This document shows positions 52,648 to 62,400 of a stretch of 64,000 bases of DNA, piece by piece. This DNA comes from Ereboglobus sp. (GTDB lineage: Bacteria; Verrucomicrobiota; Verrucomicrobiia; Opitutales; Opitutaceae), in assembly GCA_029974595.1 (NCBI GenBank), contig JARKRC010000062.1, positions 91,158 to 155,157 of the forward strand, written 5' to 3'. Under the pieces are notes generated by a model, which saw only the letters and a program-made list of their open reading frames with translations, made no database searches and had not been told where the DNA came from. Each line of letters opens with the position of its first letter. Positions within the stretch are counted from its first letter, which is position 1. The position numbers and the translations under genes are program-made.

Positions 52648-55600
52648 ATGAAAATCACCGCCACTTCCCCTGTCGTAGCCTCCGCAGGACAGTCCTCCGC
52701 CTTCGGTCTATTCCGACAGGTGAAACGTCTCTTCTGCGGACTCCATGTCGCCGTCCTTCTTTCGCTTGCTGCACTTGCCCTTTCGCTGCTTGTGCCGACG
52801 GGCGCGCGCGCCCAGGACGCCTATACCCTCGATAACGACTCCGTTTCAGTTTCCGGCAGCCTCTGGACAATCACTGGTACCAATATCAACATCGGATATT
52901 CCGGCTATGCCAATCTTGATATAACCTCCACGGGAACGTTGGCGGCTACCGGCACGGCCTTTATCGGTCGTAATGCTGGTTCTTCCGGCACCGCTACAGT
53001 TTCCGGCCTATGGAACCAGAATGGTCCGATTTATCTCGGCGATGCAGGCGCAGGCGCTCTCATCATAGAAACCACCGGCACTGTCCTCAGCAAAGAAACT
53101 TCTCGCGTCGGCTTTAACAGCACAGGCACCGGCTCCGCTATCGTTCGCGGTTACTGGAACAATGCCAGCACCCTCGTCATCGGGGGAACTGGCAAAGGTT
53201 CCCTCGAAATCGCTTCTACCGGTACCCTGATCAGTGGCAATTTTTATGCTGCTGACTACACGGGTTCCGAAGCGGTGCTCACCATCGCAGGCTATATGGC
53301 AACCGGCCAGTCTGTCATCGGGCAGCGCGGTACCGCTACGGTTAATGTCCTCGCTGGCGGCACCATGATGACCACAGCCACAACCCAGCACATCCTTCTT
53401 GGCAATACGGCCGACGGCTATGGCGTCGTCAACGTCAAGGATGGCGGCTATGTGTATGCGGGCTACCAAATCCGCGCTGGTGTTGTTGCTGGCGGCACTG
53501 GCATTTTTAACATTGAAAGCGGGGCCACGGTAGTTGCTAACCTAGGCGTTTATGCCTCCTTGGGTAATGGATATGGCGTTGTCAATATCGCGAATGGCGG
53601 CACACTCGTCATCAATGCCAATGCCCTTTATGTCGGTAATGGCGGCACCGCCAACAACATGTCCTACGGCGAAGTCAACATCGACGGTTATTTCCAAAGC
53701 GGAGGTGGTGGCAGTTACTACACCCCCGTCGGTTACGCAGGCATGGGGGTTGTTCGCGTCGGCGCTACCGGGATTGTGAAGTCCGGCCAGTTTGATATCG
53801 CGCGTGAATGGACTTCCAGCGGCACCGTTATTATCGCTGGGAATGTGGAAATCGCCGCTTCGGCCGGTGAAACTTATGTCGGCAATGCTGGCAAGGGTGT
53901 CCTCATCATTCAGGATGGCGGCTACTACAGCACCGGCACCTATATCCGTATCGGTGGCAACGGTCAGGCCGGCGGCCCCATCGCCATCGGTAGTGGCACC
54001 TATAAGCGCATCGGCGTGGAAGACACTTCCGGCTTCATTGCCACCAGCACTGTTGCCGGCGCCACGAACAATGGCATCGGCAGCGGTTATCTTTATGTCG
54101 CCCCCAGCGGCACTCTCATCACAAAGGGCGTTCGTTTTGCCTACGCCTCCCCCTTTTCCAGCGCTGTCGCCGACATCGACGGCTTCTGGCAGAGCACTGG
54201 CGACTACATTATCGTGGCTCACCACGGCGACTCCACCCTGAACATCGGTGTCACCGGCACGGTACTCTCGACTGGATACATCTCGATAGGTCAGGGCGAC
54301 TCCTATACCAACACCCAATTCACCAGCGTTACGGGACGGCCACTCTCCGATTATGCTACCTATGTCAGTGGCACAGTCAATGTTGCGGGCTATCTCAGCG
54401 GAAGCAGCTACTTGCGTGTGGGCAACCGCACCATTGGCGTTCTCAATCTCGCCGAGAGCGGCACTATTATCGTCAAGGGTGACTTTAGGGTATCCGAACC
54501 GGGTAACAATTATGCTGGTGCCAGCGGCACCGCCAACATCGCAGGTTATTTGGAAGCTGGCGGCAATTTGACCAATGGCAGTAACCCAGGTGTTGGTTTT
54601 CTAAATATCGCATCTACTTCCAAGATTATCGCGGTCGGTGGGTTTACGCAAAACGCCGCCTCCACACTCTCCGTCGTGCTTGATCCAAGTCGCGAGGCTG
54701 ACACAGTCAATCCAGATATTCCTCTTCCCATGATCAATGTGGGCGGGGCGGCCATTCTTTCGGGCACGCTTCGCGTTTCCGGCAGTGCTCTCGCTACCAT
54801 CCCTGAATTCCAGTGGGATGCGTCCGGGCATGCCAGGGCCGGTACGCTCACGGGCCTCCCGATCCTTCGCGCCACCGGGGGCATCACCGGTGACTTTGAT
54901 CACATCGAATTCGATGGTCTCACCATTCCATCAACCCTCCCCGATTTCATCAGCGGCGGCGGCCTAAAGGTCAATGAAGGCGGCCCCATGGATACCCGCT
55001 ATGACGTCGGCTACGGCCTCGCTTGGAAAGGCGGCGTGGCGGCAGCCCACGGCAATTTTACGGTCGATGCTGGGAAAACCTTCGATCTGGATGTTCAGCT
55101 TAATGACCGCCCCGGCATGACTTTCGACACGGGCTGGGATGGCAAATCGCTCGTTAAAAAAGGTCAGGGCACCCTCACTTTTCTAGTTCAAAACGCCTAT
55201 ACTGGAACCACTACTGTTGAGTCTGGCACGCTTCGCTTCAGCGGTCCTTCGACCCATACGATGGGCGTGCTCGTCAACAATGGCATCATTGATTTCGATA
55301 GCAACAGCACCAACGGCATGCGCACGATTACCGCCAGCTCGCTCTCCGGTACCGGCGCCTATTTGATGAACGTTGATCTCTCAACAGGGAGCAGCGATCG
55401 CTTGGTCATCAACGGTGATGCCAGCGGTTCACATCGTCTGCTCATCACTGTCACAAGCAATGACATGCCCAAGGGCGACGAGCCCATGCCCACTCTCGTC
55501 ACTGTCGGAGGCGTATATAGGATAGAGGGCGCTCCTGAAATTGCCGAAGTTACTACTCAAGGAGGCACTTTCTATGGAAGTTTTGATTACGGTAGATTCA

Positions 55601-56631
55601 ATTACAAAATCGATCTGCAAAACGGCAGGATTGTCATCGTGAATACTGGTCTCGAGGCTCAAGTTATCGATGCCATTAAAGGCGTGCCCGGTGCCCAAAG
55701 TGTCCTTTGGTTCGATCATTTGGATAATGTCAGTCGTCGCTTTGGCGAATTGCGCACGCCCCGTGAAAACGATACCGGCCTCGACATCTGGGCGCGTGGC
55801 CACGCCGCCAGTGCCACCATCGGAGGCGGTTCGACCGAGACGCGCCTCTCCGATGTGGATATCTGGGGTGCCGAAATCGGTGCTGATTACACTTGGAAAC
55901 TGGACGATCAACGCGCCACTGTTGGTGCCTATATCGGCACCGGTAACGCTTCGCAGGACTTCAAGCTCGCGAGCAATCCTATCTATGGCATCGCCAAAGC
56001 CACGGGTGAAAGCGACCTGCTTGGCATCGGCGTCTATGCTGCATGGTTTAGCCATGTCGGCTGGTTCGCTAATGTTACCGCATCCCTTGCCCAATATAAA
56101 AATAGCTTTGATTCCGAGGACTTCAGCCGCAACCACACCATCGCCGATTACAAAGATCGCGGCTATGGCGTGACCGCCGAGTTTGGCCGCCGCTTCGCCA
56201 TCGGCGAGAAAGGCTGGTTTCTCGAGCCTGCCGTCCAAGGCTCCATCGCGCGCCTCACCCGTGCCGATTACGATGCCGTCCGCCGGGGGGATCCGAAGTT
56301 GCCCCTGCTGAGCATCCACGGCTCCGACCTCACCGTCACCCGCCTGCGCGGAGCTCTCCGTGTCGGTCGAGGCTGGCAGACCCGGGCCGGATGGCTTGAA
56401 CTCACTGGCCGCGTCGCCGCCACCCGCGAGCGCAGCAGCGGCGGCGAGGTCAATATCGGCAGTGCCGACCGCTGGCGTCCCAACCTCGACGGCACTCGTT
56501 ACGAGGCTGGCGCGAGTGCTTTCTGGCAGGCATTTGAATCCGGCCAGCTTTATTTCGACTACGAATACTCGGCCGGCGACAACTACGAAAAACCGTGGGC
56601 TGTCAGCTTCGGTTTCCGTCTTTCTCTTTAA
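52648..56631 (+). CDS. Autotransporter with T5SS/PEP-CTERM-type passenger repeats
   Basis: A 1327-residue autotransporter. A signal peptide ends at GARAQ (about residue 56). Residues about 60-720 are some dozen repeats of 40-50 residues with the pattern ATVSGLWNQNGPIYLGDAGA, then GALIIETTGTV; others are STLVIGGTGKGSLEIASTGT and VNVAGYLSGSSYLRVGN. This is the T5SS/PEP-CTERM-associated repeat, a beta-helical turn. A strand repeat (KSLVKKGQGTLTFLVQNAY) precedes the linker FDHLDNVSRRFGELRTPREN near residue 1035. The barrel then runs to the end (AVSFGFRLSL). It is 55 bp behind the previous autotransporter and 190 bp ahead of the phosphoesterase gene. The passenger is closely related to the truncated gene at 59414. 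Function is probably surface binding; no enzyme motif was seen. Confidence 0.9.
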   Translation: MKITATSPVVASAGQSSAFGLFRQVKRLFCGLHVAVLLSLAALALSLLVPTGARAQDAYTLDNDSVSVSGSLWTITGTNINIGYSGYANLDITSTGTLAATGTAFIGRNAGSSGTATVSGLWNQNGPIYLGDAGAGALIIETTGTVLSKETSRVGFNSTGTGSAIVRGYWNNASTLVIGGTGKGSLEIASTGTLISGNFYAADYTGSEAVLTIAGYMATGQSVIGQRGTATVNVLAGGTMMTTATTQHILLGNTADGYGVVNVKDGGYVYAGYQIRAGVVAGGTGIFNIESGATVVANLGVYASLGNGYGVVNIANGGTLVINANALYVGNGGTANNMSYGEVNIDGYFQSGGGGSYYTPVGYAGMGVVRVGATGIVKSGQFDIAREWTSSGTVIIAGNVEIAASAGETYVGNAGKGVLIIQDGGYYSTGTYIRIGGNGQAGGPIAIGSGTYKRIGVEDTSGFIATSTVAGATNNGIGSGYLYVAPSGTLITKGVRFAYASPFSSAVADIDGFWQSTGDYIIVAHHGDSTLNIGVTGTVLSTGYISIGQGDSYTNTQFTSVTGRPLSDYATYVSGTVNVAGYLSGSSYLRVGNRTIGVLNLAESGTIIVKGDFRVSEPGNNYAGASGTANIAGYLEAGGNLTNGSNPGVGFLNIASTSKIIAVGGFTQNAASTLSVVLDPSREADTVNPDIPLPMINVGGAAILSGTLRVSGSALATIPEFQWDASGHARAGTLTGLPILRATGGITGDFDHIEFDGLTIPSTLPDFISGGGLKVNEGGPMDTRYDVGYGLAWKGGVAAAHGNFTVDAGKTFDLDVQLNDRPGMTFDTGWDGKSLVKKGQGTLTFLVQNAYTGTTTVESGTLRFSGPSTHTMGVLVNNGIIDFDSNSTNGMRTITASSLSGTGAYLMNVDLSTGSSDRLVINGDASGSHRLLITVTSNDMPKGDEPMPTLVTVGGVYRIEGAPEIAEVTTQGGTFYGSFDYGRFNYKIDLQNGRIVIVNTGLEAQVIDAIKGVPGAQSVLWFDHLDNVSRRFGELRTPRENDTGLDIWARGHAASATIGGGSTETRLSDVDIWGAEIGADYTWKLDDQRATVGAYIGTGNASQDFKLASNPIYGIAKATGESDLLGIGVYAAWFSHVGWFANVTASLAQYKNSFDSEDFSRNHTIADYKDRGYGVTAEFGRRFAIGEKGWFLEPAVQGSIARLTRADYDAVRRGDPKLPLLSIHGSDLTVTRLRGALRVGRGWQTRAGWLELTGRVAATRERSSGGEVNIGSADRWRPNLDGTRYEAGASAFWQAFESGQLYFDYEYSAGDNYEKPWAVSFGFRLSL

Positions 56632-56680
56632 GTCAATTCCGGAGGCTTCACCCTGTAAAAATTTTGAATTCACCAGACTC

Positions 56681-56730
56681 GTTTCCCCTTCCCTCTCCTT
56701 TCTCTCATTTCCCGGATGAGGAAGGGAAAC
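56681..56730. other. Imperfect hairpin between autotransporter and phosphoesterase genes
   Basis: GTTTCCCCTTCCCTC (56681-56695) can pair with GAGGAAGGGAAAC (56718-56730) with two bulged C. A T-run appears about 20 bp later (ATAATTTTTG). It could be a transcription terminator or processing site that separates the phosphoesterase from the upstream genes. Confidence 0.3.
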
Positions 56731-56821
56731 CGAGGCCTTTGGGAATAATTTTTGCAGTGTTTTCCTTGTCTGTTCAGGCAGTGGAACGGATGGGCCTGCG
56801 CAGTCCATAAAATGATATTTC

Positions 56822-59260
56822 ATGAAGCCACATAAAAAAAGCCACCTTACGTTCCTCCTTCCTCTATTCCTGCTCGTCACGTCGTTGTTCGTCGCTCCCG
56901 TCGCCATCCCGGCTGCAACGGTGATTGACGCAGGTTTCGAAAAAGGTCTTCCTCGTGAGGCTCGCACTTACCGCCTTAAGGCCGTCGCAGATACCGAGCG
57001 TGTGCATTCCGGTCGCGCTTCGTTACGTCTCGAAAAGGCAGCGAAAGATCCTTGGGGCACGCTTTTCTTCGATCTCGACGGGTCCATGAAATTTTCCGTC
57101 AACTGCGAGTTTTCCGTCTGGGTCTATGCCGAGCCCAAGTCAAACGTTTCGGTCTACATCTCGGCCAGCGAGAGTGGCAGTGATCGCTACAATGTTGCCG
57201 TCGCAACCGGCACAATCGTGCCCGGCCAATGGTCCCTCTTGACCGGCAGGGTGTTTGCGGGCGACTGGCGCAGCAATGAAAGCGAAGTCAAGCTCACCAT
57301 CCGCACCCACGGCAAATGCTGGATCGACGACGTCAAGCTGACCACCGGCCAGCCGGACACGCCCGCCCAAATCTGGCCTCGCCTGAAAAGCTCGCTCCAA
57401 AATGCGGCAAACAAACGCATATCCCCGCTCAAACCCGGCGACAGCCTCGTGCTCGACGCGCGCAACGCCGCCCTTGCCCCCGATACCGTCCGCATTGAAA
57501 CCTCCCTGCCCAAGGATGCTGCGCTCGTGATCCCCGCCGAGGGCATGCTCGTCTTTGCCATCGATGCGAAAGACGACCTTGATCTCACCGGTTCCATCCA
57601 GCTCGAACCCGATGCCGACCTGCGTCCCGGCCTGCGTGTCACCGTGCTTTCCGACGACACCGTGATCGCCGCCCCGGGGGTGAAAGCCGCCGCTTGGAAA
57701 GGGATCCCCGACGGCACCCGCCCCGGTCCTGCGCCGGACATTCGCGGCGAGCGCCCTTCCTCCTCCGTCCCACTTACCGCCTGGCGCATGACAAAGGGCC
57801 GCCACTACATCACCATTGCCGGTCCGCATATCCGCCCCGGCGGCACTTTTGGCAAACTCGAATTGCGCGCCAGCGAGCGCCCCGCTGCCAAACCGCTTTA
57901 TTCCTTTGCGCTGCTCTCCGATACCCATCTCGGCTTTGGCCGCGTCAATTGGATGAACAAAAAACTCAACGCCCGCACCGGCACGGAGCTCGAAGTTGCG
58001 CTGCGCCAGTTCAAGCAGGAAGGCGGGGACTTCGCCGTCATCGCCGGTGACATGACCGACGGCGGCAAACGCAGCCAGTATGAAGAGCTCTCCCGCGTCA
58101 TCAGGCGCGCCAACCTGCCCGTTTACGGCTGCATCGGCAATCACGATACCTTCAGCGATTCGAGCAAGGACATCGCCGAGTTGATCCCGAAACTCTTCCC
58201 CGACGGCCCCGAGAATACCGACTACGCCTTCACCCGCGCGCCCGTGCGCTTCATAGTCCTCGACGGCTCCTATTGGCGCGGCAAAAACACTCCTATCCAA
58301 CGCTACAGGGGCAAAGGCGCCGACGAGACCACCTACCGCGACGACATCACCGACTGGCTCCGCGACACCCTCGCCAAGGACACCACCACGCCTACCGTCG
58401 TCATTTCCCACTATCATATGTATCTGCGCCGCGGCGTTTCTCCCGTGACCGGCTATGACTTCGGCAAAGGCCCTTGGATGGACAAAAAAATCATGAGCAC
58501 CCTCAGCGCGGCGCCCAACGTCGTCGCCACCATGAACGGCCATCTGCACTGTAATCAGGTCGCCACTTACCAAGGCATCACCAGCATCCAGAATCCGGCC
58601 TTCGTCGAGTGGCCCAACGCCTATCGCGTCTTCCGCGTGTATCCCGATCGCATGGAGTGGGAAGTCCGCCAGATGTCGAACCGCGGCCTCATTCGCGAGG
58701 GAGTCATCTCCGAAAAAGCGCTCTTGTACATGCTTTCCACCACTGACGCCGATCTCGGTGGCACCGTGAGTCTCGCCCCGCGCAAGCTGGTCGGGACGGT
58801 GATCGACGAAGGTTTCGAGAAAGCCTTTTCGCCAGATAATAAACCCCTCTTCTGGCGCGTCAGCGGCGAGCCCGACACGGCGCAGGCGCGCTCCGGAAGC
58901 GCATCATTGCGTGTCACCCCTACAAGCTCCGAATGGGGCACGGTCGCTTTCGATCTCGACGAGACCATGGATTTCAGCGCCGGCTGCGAGTTTTCCGCAT
59001 GGATTTATGCCAAGCCCAACGCACGCATAACGTCGTATATTTCGGCGCAGGGCGCCAAGGATCGCCACACCGTCGCAAACGCCACCGGCAAAATCGAGCC
59101 GGGCAAATGGTCGCGTCTCAGCGGCAAGGTGCCCGTTGACAAATGGCGCATGGACGAACGCGAGGTTCGTTTCGTCGTTCGCGTTCAGGGCGGCTCGTGC
59201 TGGATTGACGATGTTTCCCTGCGTGCCGTCAGGCCATCCACGGCAAACACAAATAATTAA
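56822..59260 (+). CDS. Secreted metallophosphoesterase with duplicated flanking CBM-like domains
   Basis: An 812-residue exported protein. A signal peptide (1-35) is followed by a jelly-roll-like module (about 36-175: VIDAGFEKGLPREA, ERVHSGRASLRLEK, WVYAEPKSNVSVYISAS, CWIDDVKL). The catalytic calcineurin-like domain lies at about 358-620, with LLSDTHLGFG (Asp367, His369), VIAGDMTDGG, CIGNHDTF, VVISHYHMYL and MNGHLHCNQV, the complete metal-ligand set of the family. A second copy of the module closes the protein (about 665-805: VIDEGFEKAFSPD, AQARSGSASLRV, WIYAKPNARITSYISA, CWIDDVSL). Such modules often bind carbohydrate. The likely substrate is an external phosphoester, possibly on a glycan or lipid; the exact one is unknown. 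It lies between two autotransporter genes of related repeat type. Confidence 0.92.
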   Translation: MKPHKKSHLTFLLPLFLLVTSLFVAPVAIPAATVIDAGFEKGLPREARTYRLKAVADTERVHSGRASLRLEKAAKDPWGTLFFDLDGSMKFSVNCEFSVWVYAEPKSNVSVYISASESGSDRYNVAVATGTIVPGQWSLLTGRVFAGDWRSNESEVKLTIRTHGKCWIDDVKLTTGQPDTPAQIWPRLKSSLQNAANKRISPLKPGDSLVLDARNAALAPDTVRIETSLPKDAALVIPAEGMLVFAIDAKDDLDLTGSIQLEPDADLRPGLRVTVLSDDTVIAAPGVKAAAWKGIPDGTRPGPAPDIRGERPSSSVPLTAWRMTKGRHYITIAGPHIRPGGTFGKLELRASERPAAKPLYSFALLSDTHLGFGRVNWMNKKLNARTGTELEVALRQFKQEGGDFAVIAGDMTDGGKRSQYEELSRVIRRANLPVYGCIGNHDTFSDSSKDIAELIPKLFPDGPENTDYAFTRAPVRFIVLDGSYWRGKNTPIQRYRGKGADETTYRDDITDWLRDTLAKDTTTPTVVISHYHMYLRRGVSPVTGYDFGKGPWMDKKIMSTLSAAPNVVATMNGHLHCNQVATYQGITSIQNPAFVEWPNAYRVFRVYPDRMEWEVRQMSNRGLIREGVISEKALLYMLSTTDADLGGTVSLAPRKLVGTVIDEGFEKAFSPDNKPLFWRVSGEPDTAQARSGSASLRVTPTSSEWGTVAFDLDETMDFSAGCEFSAWIYAKPNARITSYISAQGAKDRHTVANATGKIEPGKWSRLSGKVPVDKWRMDEREVRFVVRVQGGSCWIDDVSLRAVRPSTANTNN

Positions 59261-59413
59261 TGCACGCTATCCATCAAATCTCTGCATCTCCCTGATTATC
59301 CGCGGCCGCATCCCCTTAAAAATCCGTTTGTACGCATCTCCCCATCCCTGGCACGAACGGATTAAAGAAAAAACAATATCACAACTCTCAACCAGCCCTA
59401 AAAAACAAATCTC

Positions 59414-62400
59414 ATGAACACCACCTGCAAAAATTCAGGCTTAACACTCAAACTCACGGGCATCGCGGCAGCCCTTCTGCTCTGCTTCGCCCCCGCCCGC
59501 GCCCAAGTCAGCACTTGGGTCGATGGCGGCACCGGCGCTTGGAACAATGCTGCGAGTTGGGACACCGCCACCATCCCCACCAGCGGCACCGTGCTTGTCA
59601 ACAACGGCCTGATCGACATCGCCTCCGGCGTTACGGGCTCCACTTATCTCCTCTCCATTGGCGACGTCGCGAGCTCCAGCGGCACCATCACTGTCAGCGG
59701 TCTCCTCAAGACTGCCAACATGATCTACGTCGGCGGCGTTGGCAACGGCGCCCTCATCATCGAGACGACCGGCACTGTTACTCCCGGCAGCTCCTTGCGC
59801 ATCGGCGGCTACAATACCTTGATCGACCCTGCCATCCCCCGCGACCCAAGCTGGACCAACGGACTCGGCTACGGCTACGTCCTCGTGAAGGGCGTCCTCA
59901 ACAATGCTGGCCGCACCTCCGCGGTTGGTTTCGACGGAGCGGGCCGTATCGACGTTTTAGCCTCCGGCACCGCTTTGAGCGCAGACTTCTATATCGGTGA
60001 TCATCCCACCGCCTCCGGCACGCTCAACCTTTATGGCACTTGGGTAGCGACTGGCAACTCCTACCTCGGCGACTCCGGCACCATGGGCATCGGCTCCAAC
60101 GTCCTCAACATATTCTCCGGTGGCATCTACAACGCCTCCGGCAGCACTAATACTCTTCGCATCGCCACCGGCGCCGCCTCCACCGGCATCGTCAATGTTG
60201 ACGGCCTTCTCACTTTCGCCGGCACCAACAGTTTCAGTGTCGGCTACTCCGCCTCCACCGATGTCAACCTCCCCGGCGGCTATGGCGTTCTCAACATCGG
60301 CTCCACCGGCACCGTCAGTATCACTAACAGCGCTGGCGAGACTTCCCTTGGTGCCTTGGGCCTCGGCTCCTCCGGTTCCGAGCGCCGCAGCGCCTACGGC
60401 GAGGCCAACGTGGATGGCTACTGGTTTATCAACAACCTCTTCTCCATCGGACGCTCAGGCGACGGCGTCCTCAACATCAGGCCTACCGGCTTCGTCTCCA
60501 GCACCAACACCGTCGTCGGACGCTACTTCAACGGCGTCTTCACTAGCAAGACTCCCGGCTCCGCCACCGGTACCGCCAATGTCGCCGGCCTCTGGCAAAA
60601 CTCCGGCTACCTCTACATCGCACCGGCTGGCAATGGCGTCGTCAATGTCCTCACTGGCGGCACTCTCATCACTGGTAATATCCGCGTCGCCGCCGACTCC
60701 TCTGCCAACGTCGTTGCCACCGCCACTTCCAACTCCAACATCGCCTACGGCGAACTCAACGTCTCCGGTTTCCTCCAAGGCACAGGCTGGCTGGATATCG
60801 GCGGCCACGGCATTGGCACCGTCAACGTTCTCGCCACCGGCACCGTCATCATCAGCACCGATCTCACCGTCGGCCGCTACACCTCAACCAACAGCGGCAC
60901 CCGCGGCTACGGCATCCTCAACATCTATGGCTACGCCCGCTCCAACGATAACCTTGTCATTGGCAACGACGGCGTCGGCACCCTCAACCTCTATGCCGGC
61001 GGCACCGCCTATTCCAACAACGCCTCCAACCTCGCCACGACTGCCCAGTCCAGCGGCACCCTCAACCTCCTCGGCGGCTACCTTTCCGCTCCCACCTTTG
61101 TCAACGGCCTCGGCTCCTTCACCGCCAACCTCGACAGCGGCACCATCGAAATCCGCAATGCCGACGGCGCTCTTGACATCTCCACCGCGATCACCGGCGC
61201 CGGCGTCACCGATAAGACCGGTCTCGGCGCGCTCGGCATCGGCGCCGACTCCTCCGCCTATGCCGGCACCCTGAACATCCGTGAGGGCTCCCTTCGCGGG
61301 GTTGGCGACGCGGGCAAGCTCGGCGGCAATATCAACATCCTCGCCGGCGGCATCCTCGACCTCCGCGGCTCGGCCTTCGAGACTACCGGCAATCTCACCC
61401 TCGGTGACGGCGCCACCATCGCCTACTCCCTCGTCGCCCAAAAGCAGCTCACCGCCGCCAATCTCAATATCGCGGGCTTCGGCGTCCTCTCCCTCGATGA
61501 CGGTGGCACGCCCATCACGACCGGATTCCCGCTCGTCTACACCCTCGGCACCTATGGCTCCGTCACCGGCCTCTCCAACCTCGATAGCTGGGGCATCGTC
61601 GGCGGCTACGACGCCTCCTTTGACCTCGCCACGGCCGGCACCATCAAGATCATCCTCAACGCCGACGGCATCCCCGTCCTCACTTGGCAGGGCGGCAACG
61701 GCAATTGGGACGCGACCAGCGCCACTTGGCTGCGATCCGGCTCTCCGGCAAAATGGGCCTACGGCGCCATCGGTGTCTTCGACAATGCCACTGCCGGCAC
61801 CGTCAACGTCTCGGGTCTCCAGACTTTCAACACGCTCCAGTTTGATGTCGATGGCTACACGCTCGCAGGGACCGGCACGCTCGCAGGCGACCCTCTTGCC
61901 TCCGCCGCGACCCTCCGCACGACCGGTGCCGCCGTCAACGCCGTCATCAACACCGCCCTCAATGCTGGCGACCTTATCAAACTCGGCTCAGGCGCCGTCA
62001 CTCTCGGCGGTCCGGTCAGCGCGACCAGCATTGTTGTCGCTCCCGAGGCAGGCGACGCCGGCACGCTTGTGATTGCCGGCACTGCCACCGTCACCGCTCC
62101 TACTGGCTCCAATGCGGTTCACGTGGGCGCCGTTGCTGGCGCCAGCGGCACGCTTGATGTCTCCGGCTTCCTTGATGTCCGCGAGGGCATTGTCCGCTCC
62201 TCCGCTGGCGATGCTGCGATCGTTATTCGCAGCAGCGGCAGCATGAACGCAGCCCGCGCCGCTGTCTTCGGCCAGGGCGGCAGCGTTTCCATCGATATTG
62301 CGCAAGGCGGCGCTTTTCTCACCGGCCAGTTCGATCCCTCTGCTGACATCGGCTACATGCACATCCGCAGTGGCACAGACAAGACCTCCGCCGCAAATGT

